Origin: Collinsella sp.
GTDB taxonomy: Bacteria > Actinomycetota > Coriobacteriia > Coriobacteriales > Coriobacteriaceae
NCBI GenBank assembly: GCA_019414545.1
Contig: DXLV01000012.1
Location: 1-27,616 of the forward strand
DNA: 27,616 bases
Reading direction: 5' to 3'
Shown here: positions 1 through 7,780 of the stretch, piece by piece
Layout: the number at the start of each line of letters is the position of its first letter
Numbering within the stretch: the stretch's first letter is position 1
Made by a program: the position numbers and the translations under genes
The notes under the pieces: generated by a model
Told to the model about the DNA's origin: nothing
What the model saw: the letters and a program-made list of their open reading frames with translations, nothing else
Database searches by the model: none

Positions 1-35
1 GGGCCAGCCCGTGGGAGGCCAGGGCGCCGCTGACC
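1..35 (+). rRNA. 5S rRNA, 3' end only (cut by window edge)
   Basis: The first 35 bases read as the last third of a bacterial 5S rRNA. A GGGC..GCCC hairpin matches helix IV, and GTGGGAG plus AGGGCGCCGC match the conserved tail (compare the GUGGGAGAGUAGGxCGCCGC ending of many Gram-positive 5S genes). The closing GCCGCTGACC would pair with a 5' GGTCAGCGGC lying outside the window. No convincing protein end occurs here in any frame. A strong intrinsic terminator about 38 bases further on fits the end of an rRNA operon. The assignment is by motif, and the exact 3' end is approximate. Confidence 0.68.
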
Positions 36-72
36 GGTGGACGGCACCGAGCCGTGCGCTTGAGCTGAAGAA

Positions 73-102
73 GGGGGAGGCCTCGCGGCCTCCCCCTTTT
101 TT
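73..102 (+). terminator. Intrinsic terminator after 5S rRNA
   Basis: A perfect 10-bp stem (GGGGGAGGCC, 73-82, with GGCCTCCCCC, 87-96) closes a TCGC tetraloop and is followed directly by six T residues (97-102). This is a textbook factor-independent terminator. It separates the rRNA transcript from coaE, so coaE needs its own promoter in 103-229. A loose candidate there is TTGAGT (171-176) with GATAAT (196-201), but the 19-bp spacing makes it weak. Confidence 0.93.
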
Positions 103-229
103 GCGTTTTATAAAGAGCTGTAATACAAGAACTCGCCTTCTTTTAGCTTGTCTTACTGTTTGGCTGTATTTTGAGTCCTTCTTTTGTATTTGCGCGATAA
201 TAACTCCCATTGGCGTTAGGGAGGACTTG

Positions 230-871
230 ATGTTTACCGTTTTTGTCTTGGGCAATATTGCTTCGGGTAAGTCGACTGCCTGCCGCTATCTCGAATCTCA
301 TGGCGCCATGCTTATCGATCTGGACGAGCTTGCCAAATCGCTGTATGTGCCAGGCTCCGATATCGTCAATGCCCTCGCGGAAGAATTTGGCTGGGATATT
401 TTGGATGAGGAGGGCGGCATTCGCCGCAGCATCCTCGCTTCTCGAGCTTTCGCTTCTCCTGATTCGGTCGCACGGCTCAATGACCTTGTGCACCCCGTTC
501 TCATTGAACAGCTTTCGCTTAGGATTCTCGATCCGGTTTGTTGTACGGTTTCATCTCCCCGTTATCCCTTTGCGGTTGTCGAGGTTTCTGCTCCGACTGG
601 TTTTGAGGATGCATTTGGCTTGGCTGATGAAATTCTGGTCATCAGCGCCCCTTTGTCAGTTCGTCGCGAGCGTGCTATTCAGCGTGGCATGGAGCCATCT
701 GATTTCGATGCCCGTTCTGCTTGCCAGCCCGATGAGTCTGCGCTGTGCAATCTCGCTACAACGGTGATTGATAATGCCGCAGGCGATAATTCGCTCTTTG
801 AGCAGCTTGACTCATGGCTTGCATGCCATGGGTTTATAGACACTGCGAATAAGGAGGATGCCGATGCCTAA
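230..871 (+). CDS. coaE: Dephospho-CoA kinase
   Basis: CoaE phosphorylates the ribose 3'-OH of dephospho-CoA with ATP, the last step of coenzyme A synthesis, in the cytoplasm. The 213-residue product has the family P-loop close to its N-terminus (GNIASGKST, residues ~8-16, where most homologues have GGIGSGKST). It also has a DLDELAK segment in the place of the usual DADxIAR and the LVHP motif of the CoA-binding region. The ATG at 230 is chosen because AGGGAGG (218-224) sits five bases upstream; the frame stays open further left, but that DNA is terminator and rRNA. The gene overlaps the following lytic transglycosylase by 8 bases, so the two are probably translationally coupled. The C-terminal part is divergent, as is common in this family. 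Confidence 0.9.
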   Translation: MFTVFVLGNIASGKSTACRYLESHGAMLIDLDELAKSLYVPGSDIVNALAEEFGWDILDEEGGIRRSILASRAFASPDSVARLNDLVHPVLIEQLSLRILDPVCCTVSSPRYPFAVVEVSAPTGFEDAFGLADEILVISAPLSVRRERAIQRGMEPSDFDARSACQPDESALCNLATTVIDNAAGDNSLFEQLDSWLACHGFIDTANKEDADA

Positions 872-1445
872 GACACGTTTCTTTGCGTGGTATCGCCTTA
901 TACCGCTGGCTGCCGTTTTTGCCTTCGGCCTTATCTCATTCGTTTACTCGTGTGCTCCTGCGGCTTTCTTTAAGCCGCTGTATCCCATTGACTACGAGGC
1001 GTATGTAAAGCAATCTAGTATTTCGCATAATCTGGATCCGTATCTGGTGTGCGCTGTCATTAAGTCGGAATCGAATTGGGATCCCGAGGCTGAGTCGAAT
1101 CAGGGTGCTCAGGGATTGATGCAGCTGATGCCCGAGACTGCCCAGGATATGATCGCCAAGGGTCTTGTCGACGGTGGGGGGTATTCGGCCGACAACCTTA
1201 ACGATCCTGCTACGAATATCGAGTTTGGCTGCGCGTACCTCTCGTATCTCTTAACGTATTTCAACGGGTCGACGGATAGCGCTATTGCCGCATATAACGC
1301 CGGCATGGGCAATGTGGATGGTTGGGCGCAGCAGAGCACCTCGCTTCACAATGCGATTACCTTCCCCGAGACGCAGGCTTATCTGATTCGCGTCAATAAT
1401 GCCTGGGTTCGCTATAAGACGCTCTATCCCGATCGGTTCGTATAG
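864..1445 (+). CDS. Membrane-anchored lytic transglycosylase (SLT/GH23)
   Basis: Predicted murein lytic transglycosylase that cleaves the MurNAc-GlcNAc bond with formation of 1,6-anhydroMurNAc, acting outside the membrane. The 193-residue protein starts with a basic tip and one hydrophobic segment (~12-30), an anchor or uncleaved signal. The GH23 domain follows: catalytic Glu69 in IKSESNW, then GLMQLMPETA and the AYNAG motif. Two in-frame ATGs exist; AAGGAGG (851-857) abuts the first (858) but lies six bases before the second (864), so 864 is preferred. It overlaps the end of coaE. It is small and has no cell-wall-binding repeats, like the bare SLT proteins of many Gram-positives. The family is certain, the physiological role (growth, remodelling or secretion) is not. 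Confidence 0.88.
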   Translation: MPKTRFFAWYRLIPLAAVFAFGLISFVYSCAPAAFFKPLYPIDYEAYVKQSSISHNLDPYLVCAVIKSESNWDPEAESNQGAQGLMQLMPETAQDMIAKGLVDGGGYSADNLNDPATNIEFGCAYLSYLLTYFNGSTDSAIAAYNAGMGNVDGWAQQSTSLHNAITFPETQAYLIRVNNAWVRYKTLYPDRFV

Positions 1446-1496
1446 GACTAAGCCCACCTCCTGCGTATACTGCAGATGTATGAGTTAGGAGTATCC

Positions 1497-3737
1497 ATGG
1501 CGGAATTTGAAGTAGAACGCGTTGGTGGTGAACTTAAGCGCTTTGGCGTTGAGGGCGCTGAGGTGCCGTTTGAAGTCGTTTCTCCCTATGAGCCTGCAGG
1601 TTCTCAGCCTAAGGCCATTGAGTCGCTTGTGCAGGGTGTGAGGGACGGAGATCGCTATCAGGTTTTGCTGGGCGTGACTGGTTCGGGCAAGACCTTCACG
1701 ATGGCTAAGACTATTGAGGCCCTGGGGAAGCCGACGCTGGTCATGGCTCCCAATAAAACGCTCGCCGCTCAGCTTGCGAGCGAGCTCAAAGAGTTCTTTC
1801 CCAACAACGCTGTGGTCTACTTTGTCTCGTACTACGACTACTATCAGCCCGAGGCGTATGTGCCGCAAAGCGATACATATATCGAGAAAGACTCCTCGAT
1901 TAACGAAGAGGTCGAGATGCTGCGACATCAGGCGACCGCGTCACTGCTCTCTCGACGCGATGTAATCGTCGTTGCTTCGGTGTCCTGTATCTACGGTATC
2001 GGCTCTCCCGAGGACTATGCGGGGCTGGCGCCGAATGTCGACAAGAAAGTGCCGCTCGAGCGCGATGACTTTATCCATGCACTTATCGACATTCAATATG
2101 ATCGCAATGACTATGACCTAGCGCGCGGCACGTTCCGCGTGCGCGGCGATGTTGTCGACGTGTATCCGCCTTATGCCGAGCATCCGTTGCGGTTTGAGTT
2201 CTTTGGCGACGAGGTTGAGCTTATTGCCGAGATCGATGAGGTTACCGGTGAGATGCTTCGTGAGTACGAGGCCATCCCCGTATGGCCGGCATCGCACTAC
2301 GTGACCGAGAAGCCGAAGGTCAAGGCGGCTCTGAAATCAATCAGTGAAGAGTGCGAGAAGCGTGTGGCCGAGCTCAAGGCGACCGACAAGTTGCTCGAGG
2401 CACAGCGTCTGCAGCAGCGCACCGACTATGATCTCGAGATGCTCGAGACCATGGGTTTTTGTAACGGTATCGAGAACTACTCGCGTCATCTGGACGGTCG
2501 AAAACCGGGCGAGCCGCCGTTTACCCTGATCGATTACTTCCCTAAGGACATGCTCTGCATCATCGATGAGAGCCATGTGACGGTGCCGCAGATTCGCGGC
2601 ATGCACGAAGGTGACCGCTCGCGTAAGGTGACGCTGGTGGAACACGGTTTTCGCCTTCCTTCGGCACTCGATAACCGCCCGCTTCGTTTCGATGAGTTTG
2701 AGGCAAGGATCCCCCAGTTCATCTACGTTTCGGCCACGCCGGGCGACTACGAGCTGCGGGTGAGCCAGAACGATGTTGAGCAGATTATTCGTCCGACCGG
2801 CCTGCTCGATCCCAAGATCGATGTGCGTCCGGTTCGCGGTCAGATTGACGATCTTGAGGACGAGATTCGCGAGCGCGTTGCCCGCAAGGAGCGCGTGCTG
2901 GTGACCACGTTGACCAAGCGCATGGCCGAGGACCTGACCGACCATCTGCTTGATGCGGGCATTAAGGTCAATTACATGCATTCTGATACGGCGACAATGG
3001 ACCGTGTCGAGATCCTGCGAACGCTGCGCGAGGGCAAGATCGATGTTCTCGTTGGCATCAACCTGCTTCGCGAGGGCTTGGATCTTCCCGAGGTCTCACT
3101 GGTGGCAATTCTCGATGCCGATAAGGAAGGCTTCTTGCGCAACCGCCGTTCGCTGATTCAGACGATTGGCCGCGCGGCCCGTAACGCCGATGGCGAAGTC
3201 ATCATGTATGCTGACGTTGTGACCGATTCGATGAAAGAGGCCATCGAGGAGACGCAGCGCCGTCGCGAGATTCAGATGGCATATAACGAAGAGCATGGCA
3301 TTGTGCCCAAGACGGTGCGCAAGGCCATCAACGACATCTCAAGTTTTATTGCCGAGGCCGAAAAAACCGTGGGTTCCAAGGGGCGCTCGAAGGGCGACTC
3401 TCTTGGCCATGGCGCATTCTATACGCCCGATGAGTCGGGCGAGGGTGGCGTGCCGGAAACGGTGGCGCCCGAGCAGACACTTGCGGAGCAGTTGGAAGAA
3501 CTGCCGCATGACGAGCTTGTGCGGATCGTCGAAACCATGGAAGAGGATATGCGTAACGCTTCTGCCGCCATGGACTTTGAGGAGGCGGCGCGCCTGCGCG
3601 ATGCCGTCGTTCAGATTCGGGCGATGCTCGAGGGTGCGTCTGAGGACGAGACGATTGAGCGCTTACGTTCGCAGGCCCGCAAGGGTTCCACGTTCGCATC
3701 GGGCAGAAAATGCCAGGGTGCACGGTTTAAGAAATAG
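1497..3737 (+). CDS. uvrB: Excinuclease ABC subunit B
   Basis: UvrB is the damage-verifying helicase-like subunit of nucleotide excision repair: UvrA loads it, and UvrC then incises the strand. The 746-residue product shows Walker A GVTGSGKT (59-66), the aromatic beta-hairpin that clamps damaged DNA (SYYDYYQPEAYVP, from 111), DESH as the Walker B equivalent, YVSATPG, the GINLLREGLDLPEV helicase motif, QTIGRAARN (motif VI) and a C-terminal UVR domain (~673-711) that binds UvrC. A basic tail of about 35 residues follows the UVR domain. The start at 1497 has AGGAG (1487-1491) five bases upstream; an in-frame ATG at 1476 lacks a site. A TATACT (1466-1471) could be a -10 element, but no good -35 is visible. 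I saw no SOS box here, unlike at uvrA. Confidence 0.97.
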   Translation: MAEFEVERVGGELKRFGVEGAEVPFEVVSPYEPAGSQPKAIESLVQGVRDGDRYQVLLGVTGSGKTFTMAKTIEALGKPTLVMAPNKTLAAQLASELKEFFPNNAVVYFVSYYDYYQPEAYVPQSDTYIEKDSSINEEVEMLRHQATASLLSRRDVIVVASVSCIYGIGSPEDYAGLAPNVDKKVPLERDDFIHALIDIQYDRNDYDLARGTFRVRGDVVDVYPPYAEHPLRFEFFGDEVELIAEIDEVTGEMLREYEAIPVWPASHYVTEKPKVKAALKSISEECEKRVAELKATDKLLEAQRLQQRTDYDLEMLETMGFCNGIENYSRHLDGRKPGEPPFTLIDYFPKDMLCIIDESHVTVPQIRGMHEGDRSRKVTLVEHGFRLPSALDNRPLRFDEFEARIPQFIYVSATPGDYELRVSQNDVEQIIRPTGLLDPKIDVRPVRGQIDDLEDEIRERVARKERVLVTTLTKRMAEDLTDHLLDAGIKVNYMHSDTATMDRVEILRTLREGKIDVLVGINLLREGLDLPEVSLVAILDADKEGFLRNRRSLIQTIGRAARNADGEVIMYADVVTDSMKEAIEETQRRREIQMAYNEEHGIVPKTVRKAINDISSFIAEAEKTVGSKGRSKGDSLGHGAFYTPDESGEGGVPETVAPEQTLAEQLEELPHDELVRIVETMEEDMRNASAAMDFEEAARLRDAVVQIRAMLEGASEDETIERLRSQARKGSTFASGRKCQGARFKK

Positions 3738-3740
3738 CGA

Positions 3741-3783
3741 ACAGGCCCCGAGTTCCCTGCGGAGCTCGGGGCCTGTGTCTTTT
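3741..3783 (+). terminator. Intrinsic terminator after uvrB
   Basis: A perfect 12-bp inverted repeat (ACAGGCCCCGAG, 3741-3752, with CTCGGGGCCTGT, 3765-3776) has a 12-nt loop and is followed by GTCTTTT. It begins three bases after the uvrB stop. It lies between convergent genes and may also act weakly on the - strand, where the following tract is less T-rich. Confidence 0.85.
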
Positions 3784-3802
3784 GCGCGCTGGAATTCGTG
3801 CG

Positions 3803-5443
3803 TTAGAGGTCTGCGATCAGGGCTTCGGCACAACGGATGCCGTCGGTGGCCGCGCTCATGATGCCGCCGGCATATCCAGCTCCCTCACCACAAGGATAGA
3901 GGCCCGGGGTCGACACGGCATGGCACGTTCGGTCTCGGGTGACAGTGACCGGTGAGCTCGAACGAGTCTCCACGCCGGTAAGAACGGCGTCGGGGCGGTC
4001 GTAGCCTCGTAGCTTTTTTCCGAGTAGGGGAAGTCCCAGGCGGAGCGACTCGACGATATGCTGCGGCAGGGCTTCGTCAATTGCCGTCCAGGTCACACCG
4101 AGCGGATAGGTGGGCTTTACCTTTCCGGGCGCCTTGCTGGCGCGTCCTGCGAGGAAATCTCCGACGAGCTGTGCCGGTGCGTTCCAGTTGGAACCGCCCA
4201 GGCGGTAGGCGGCCGCCTCGCAGGCGCGCTGGAGCTCGATGCCGGCGAGTGGGTCATCGTTGGGAAGGTCCTCTGGCGTGACGTTAACGAGCAGGGCGGC
4301 ATTTGCATTGCGTCCGTCGCGGGCATTGAGACTGGCGCCGTTGACGCACAGGTGGCCCTGCTCGGAAGAGGCGGCGACAACCTGCCCGCCGGGGCACATG
4401 CAAAACGAGAACACGCTGCGGCCGTTGGGAAGATGGGCGACGAGCTTGTAAGGGGCTGCTCCGAGGGCAGGATGTCCCGCCGAGGCTCCGTATTGGACTC
4501 GGTCGATGTCGCGCTGCGGATGCTCGATGCGAACGCCCATGGCAAAGGTCTTTTGTGCGAGGGCCACGTTGTGGCCCTTAAGGAGCTCAAAAATATCGCG
4601 AGCAGAATGCCCGCAGGCGAGGATGAGGTGCTTTGTCTCGATTGGCTCGCAAGCGGCGTCTTGGGACGATTGGACATCAATACCGGTGATGGCGCCAGAC
4701 GCGTCGATGCGAATGTCGACGAGCTTCGTTCGATAGCGGACGACACCTCCGAGCTGCTCGATGCGCTGGGATATAGCGGTGACGACCGTGGGAAGGATGT
4801 CGGAGCCAATGTGCGGCTTGGCATCCCACAGAATATCGCGGGGCGCGCCCGCCTCGACGAAGGTTTCGAGGATAAGGCGATGGGCGGGATTTTTGGTTCC
4901 CGTATTGAGTTTGCCGTCCGAGAAGGTTCCCGCGCCGCCCAGGCCGAACTGGATATTGCTCTCGGGGTCGAGGATGCGCTCCTTTAGAAAGAGGTCGATC
5001 GCCTGCGAGCGGCGAAATGCCGGGTCGCCGCGCTCGATGAGCAAGGGCTTAAGACCTGCTTCGGCGAGCGTAAGCGCAGCGAAAAGGCCGGCGCATCCGG
5101 CGCCGACAACGACAGGGCGTTCTTGAGGCGCGTCGGAGGCGGGGGAGGGGAATGAAGGCTCATCGTCTTCTATCGCGCGTACGCGCGAACGGTCACGCTC
5201 GGCAACGCTGTCGACCGCTTCTCGCTCGAGGTGGGGACTAGTCAGCTCAACACGAAAGCTCAGGATAAAATGGACGTCTCGTTTTTTGCGAGCGTCGATT
5301 GACTTGCGGTGGAGCTCGATGGACTTGATCTCGGAGTACTTGCAACGTAGGACGCGCTTGGCGACTCGCTTGCCAACAATGAGACAGGCATTTTCATCGC
5401 CGGCTTCATCGAGCGACGCGTTGACTTGGGTGATTTCGATCAT
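3803..5443 (-). CDS. FAD-dependent dehydrogenase (COG2509-like)
   Basis: Predicted NAD(P)/FAD-dependent oxidoreductase of the uncharacterised COG2509 type; substrate unknown. The 546-residue protein has an N-terminal extension of about 108 residues, with a basic region (~24-65) resembling the small domain usual in this group, then the Rossmann dinucleotide-binding motif VVGAGCAGL (~112-120) followed by the IERG acidic strand end. The second FAD-contact motif (LYPCGEGAGYAGGI) lies near the C-terminus. The ATG at 5443 is set by AAGGAG six bases upstream on the - strand; longer in-frame starts would run into the terminator of the preceding gene. It is the last of four - strand genes and is separated from the flavoprotein gene upstream by that terminator, so it may have its own promoter. 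Cytoplasmic; no signal peptide. Confidence 0.82.
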   Translation of the reverse strand: MIEITQVNASLDEAGDENACLIVGKRVAKRVLRCKYSEIKSIELHRKSIDARKKRDVHFILSFRVELTSPHLEREAVDSVAERDRSRVRAIEDDEPSFPSPASDAPQERPVVVGAGCAGLFAALTLAEAGLKPLLIERGDPAFRRSQAIDLFLKERILDPESNIQFGLGGAGTFSDGKLNTGTKNPAHRLILETFVEAGAPRDILWDAKPHIGSDILPTVVTAISQRIEQLGGVVRYRTKLVDIRIDASGAITGIDVQSSQDAACEPIETKHLILACGHSARDIFELLKGHNVALAQKTFAMGVRIEHPQRDIDRVQYGASAGHPALGAAPYKLVAHLPNGRSVFSFCMCPGGQVVAASSEQGHLCVNGASLNARDGRNANAALLVNVTPEDLPNDDPLAGIELQRACEAAAYRLGGSNWNAPAQLVGDFLAGRASKAPGKVKPTYPLGVTWTAIDEALPQHIVESLRLGLPLLGKKLRGYDRPDAVLTGVETRSSSPVTVTRDRTCHAVSTPGLYPCGEGAGYAGGIMSAATDGIRCAEALIADL

Positions 5444-5459
5444 CGAGGTCTCCTTAGAG

Positions 5460-5493
5460 GCAAGAAAGAGGCCGTCCGGTATCCCAGACGGCC
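5460..5493 (-). terminator. Intrinsic terminator between two flavoprotein genes
   Basis: Read on the - strand, GGCCGTC and GACGGCC (5487-5493 and 5470-5476) form a stem that extends inward by TGG/CCG to a GATA loop, giving 10 bp with one wobble pair. The pyrimidine tract CTCTTTCTT follows. It sits about 30 bases after the stop of the upstream gene. Confidence 0.75.
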
Positions 5494-5523
5494 CGAATGT
5501 GTTTTTGATTATAGACTGCGCGG

Positions 5524-6795
5524 CTACAAGCTGCTTGCAGCGCGAATGCCCGAGAGCCAGGCCCACGCAAGGTTAAAGCCTCCGCAATCGGCGTCGATGT
5601 CGAGCGCTTCACCGCAGACGTAAAGCGGGGCGTCGACAACGCTGCGCGCGCGTAGGCTGGGTGTTGAGATGCTCTCGACAGATATGCCACCACGCGTGAC
5701 CTGCGCTGAGCGCTCCTCGGCTGTTCCCTCGACGAGCAACTTAAAGTGCTTGAGGATCGAGACCAGGTGGATGACATCGTTGGAGCCTGGATGGCACTGC
5801 TCGAACGCTGTGCAGACGACGCGGGAGAGTTGCGGGGCGAGCATGCCGTCGAGCCAACGGGGATCGCGGGGCGAAAAGCCGCCGAGCAGCTCAACGCGCC
5901 GGTTGAGCATATCGAGCAACTCGTCTTTGGAGAGGTCGGGGAAAACGTCGAGCAGGATCGTATCGCCGTGCTGGATACGACGAGAGAGGTTGAAGACAGC
6001 GACGCCCGAGATACCGAAGGTTCGAAACAGCACTTCACCGTCTTCGTGCCAGAGCTCATTATGATTGTGGGCGAGCGTCAAGCGGGCACGGACGCGCAGG
6101 CCATCCAACGTTTTGAGTGCCGCCCGATCGCCAACGACCGTTGCCGATACGGGGCAGAGGATGGGGCGCAGCGAAGTGAGGGGGAGGCGAAACGTATCGG
6201 CGATACCGGTGGGGTTGCCGCCCGTAGCGATAATTACGGCATGTGCCTGCAGGGCCTCGTTCTTGCGAGGGACATCGGCGAGCGCTTTCCGAAGCGAGCG
6301 GAGCTCCGATTTTCGGTCATCGTGCTTTTTTGCCTTGAGCGCCCGCGCTGGACGGTCTATTTGGAGTGCCCAGCCTTCGGAAGCTTTGTGCGCCGAGGCA
6401 ACGTTGGCTCCGCAGATTAAGGTGATACCTAGGCGGTCGCAAACGTTGAGAAGCGCGTCGCGCACCGATTCGGCGCGAAGGGAGCGCGGGTACAGCCGGC
6501 CTTCCTCGGAGGTTGTCATGATACCCAGCGAGGAGAAGAAACCCATAAGCTCTTGTTCGGGCTGGGGGCCCATGACGGATTCGACGAATGCGGGGTGGTT
6601 ATACCGCTGAGGATCAATCGATTCGTTGGAGAGGTTGCAACGGCCGTTACCGGTCGCAAGGAGCTTGAGGCCGCAGGCGACATCGCGCTCAACGATGCAG
6701 ACGCTTTTGCCAGCGCGTGCGACCGTAATGGCGGCGGCGAGGCCTGAAGCCCCGCCGCCGATTACCAAGACGTCATAGAGGGCGCTCGCGTTCAC
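5524..6795 (-). CDS. HI0933/YhiN-family flavoprotein (BaiN-like fold)
   Basis: FAD-binding oxidoreductase of the HI0933/YhiN family (often annotated aminoacetone oxidase family). The 423-residue protein carries LVIGGGASGLAAA (~10-22), IVERD at the end of the second beta strand, and the family hallmark TGNGRCNLSN (~48-57). A C-terminal segment reads YVCGEALDIDADCGGFNLAWAW. The clostridial BaiN, linked to the reductive arm of bile-acid 7-dehydroxylation, belongs to this family, but most members have no known substrate, so that role is not claimed here. The start is GTG (6795-6793), directly abutting the TAA stop of the Mrp gene upstream, which points to translational coupling. No signal peptide or membrane segment is seen. 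Confidence 0.83.
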   Translation of the reverse strand: MNASALYDVLVIGGGASGLAAAITVARAGKSVCIVERDVACGLKLLATGNGRCNLSNESIDPQRYNHPAFVESVMGPQPEQELMGFFSSLGIMTTSEEGRLYPRSLRAESVRDALLNVCDRLGITLICGANVASAHKASEGWALQIDRPARALKAKKHDDRKSELRSLRKALADVPRKNEALQAHAVIIATGGNPTGIADTFRLPLTSLRPILCPVSATVVGDRAALKTLDGLRVRARLTLAHNHNELWHEDGEVLFRTFGISGVAVFNLSRRIQHGDTILLDVFPDLSKDELLDMLNRRVELLGGFSPRDPRWLDGMLAPQLSRVVCTAFEQCHPGSNDVIHLVSILKHFKLLVEGTAEERSAQVTRGGISVESISTPSLRARSVVDAPLYVCGEALDIDADCGGFNLAWAWLSGIRAASSL

Positions 6796-7635
6796 TTAGG
6801 CCTCGTCGGTCTCGTCGGTCTCGTGCGGGGTAATAGCCTCGACGGCAGAGACTGCCTTGGGCAACATGCCATCGGGCAGCGCGGTCTCGACCTCGCCCTT
6901 ATCGCAGGCCTCGGCGAGCGCCGGATTAATGGGAAGCTGGCCCAAGATGTCGAGGTTATAGCGCTCTGCGACCTCGGGGAGCTTGCTCTTGCCAAAGACC
7001 TCGATCTTCTTGCCGCAGTCGGGGCACTCAATATAGCTCATGTTCTCGACAATGCCCAGAATGGGGACGTTCATCTTCTCGGCCATGTTGACCGCCTTGG
7101 CGACGATCATCGAGACCAGATCCTGCGGGCTCGTGACGATGATGATGCCGTCGACCGGCAGCGACTGGAAGACGGTGAGCGCGACGTCGCCTGTTCCCGG
7201 AGGCATGTCGACCAGTAGGTAGTCGATGGGGCCCCACGAGGTCTCGCTCCAGAACTGCCTAATGGCGCCTGCGATGACCGGACCGCGCCAAAGGACGGGG
7301 TCGGTCTCGTTTTGGAGCAGCAGGTTGGAGCTCATGACCTTGACGCCGTGCTCGGAGATTTCGGGCAGCATAAGGTTGCCAAGGGCATGGACGTGGCGTC
7401 CACTCATACCGAACATCTTGGGGATAGAGGGACCGGTGATGTCGGCATCGAGGACGCCGACCTTGTGGCCGTGACGGGCAAGCTCGGTGGCGATGGCACC
7501 GGTGACAAACGACTTGCCGACACCGCCCTTGCCGGAAAGCACGGCGATGACGCGCTTGACCTCGGACAGCGTGTTCTCCTCAAATTGCGACGGCGACGTT
7601 TGTCCGCCGGCGGCCTGTGCGTGTTCGCAACCCAT
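6796..7635 (-). CDS. mrp: Mrp/ApbC-family Fe-S cluster carrier ATPase
   Basis: P-loop ATPase of the Mrp/NBP35 family, which binds a bridging [4Fe-4S] cluster as a dimer and passes it to apo-proteins in the cytoplasm. The 279-residue protein has the deviant Walker A GKGGVGKS (35-42), VLDADITGPSIPKMFG (61-75), LLVDMPPGTGD (140-150) and the cluster-ligating CPDC (204-207). An additional Cys lies at position 3. The ATG at 7635 has AAGGAG six bases upstream. A promoter can be proposed at 7691-7720, and a GC-rich palindrome (GGGGCCGGGGCCCC, 7658-7671) lies in the 5' leader. It is directly coupled to the downstream flavoprotein gene, although the family is generalist and no dedicated client can be inferred. 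Confidence 0.92.
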   Translation of the reverse strand: MGCEHAQAAGGQTSPSQFEENTLSEVKRVIAVLSGKGGVGKSFVTGAIATELARHGHKVGVLDADITGPSIPKMFGMSGRHVHALGNLMLPEISEHGVKVMSSNLLLQNETDPVLWRGPVIAGAIRQFWSETSWGPIDYLLVDMPPGTGDVALTVFQSLPVDGIIIVTSPQDLVSMIVAKAVNMAEKMNVPILGIVENMSYIECPDCGKKIEVFGKSKLPEVAERYNLDILGQLPINPALAEACDKGEVETALPDGMLPKAVSAVEAITPHETDETDEA

Positions 7636-7690
7636 GTATGACTCCTTTGTATATGCTGGGGCCGGGGCCCCGCGATGTGACACGAGCGTC

Positions 7691-7720
7691 ATTGTACCCT
7701 CGTTTGCGAGCGGGAGTCAT
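7691..7720 (-). promoter_or_regulatory. Candidate sigma70-type promoter for mrp
   Basis: On the - strand, ATGACT (7720-7715) and TACAAT (7696-7691) are separated by 18 bp, about 56 bases before the mrp start. The -10 matches 5 of 6 consensus positions and the -35 matches 4. This is a sequence match only. Confidence 0.42.
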
Positions 7721-7780
7721 TTGCGATGCGTTTGGGCCGAGCGTGCTTGCAATACGATGGGCCCAAGCGAATGGGCGGGC

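Noticed and set aside
11..229. N-terminal extension of coaE back to position 11
   Set aside because: The frame stays open, but it crosses the 5S rRNA end and a strong terminator. The ATG at 230 has a good ribosome site and gives the expected P-loop position.
7761..7774. CCCA/TGGG hairpin after the LtaS-like gene as a terminator
   Set aside because: The stem is only four pairs and has no T tract on the - strand, too weak to call.
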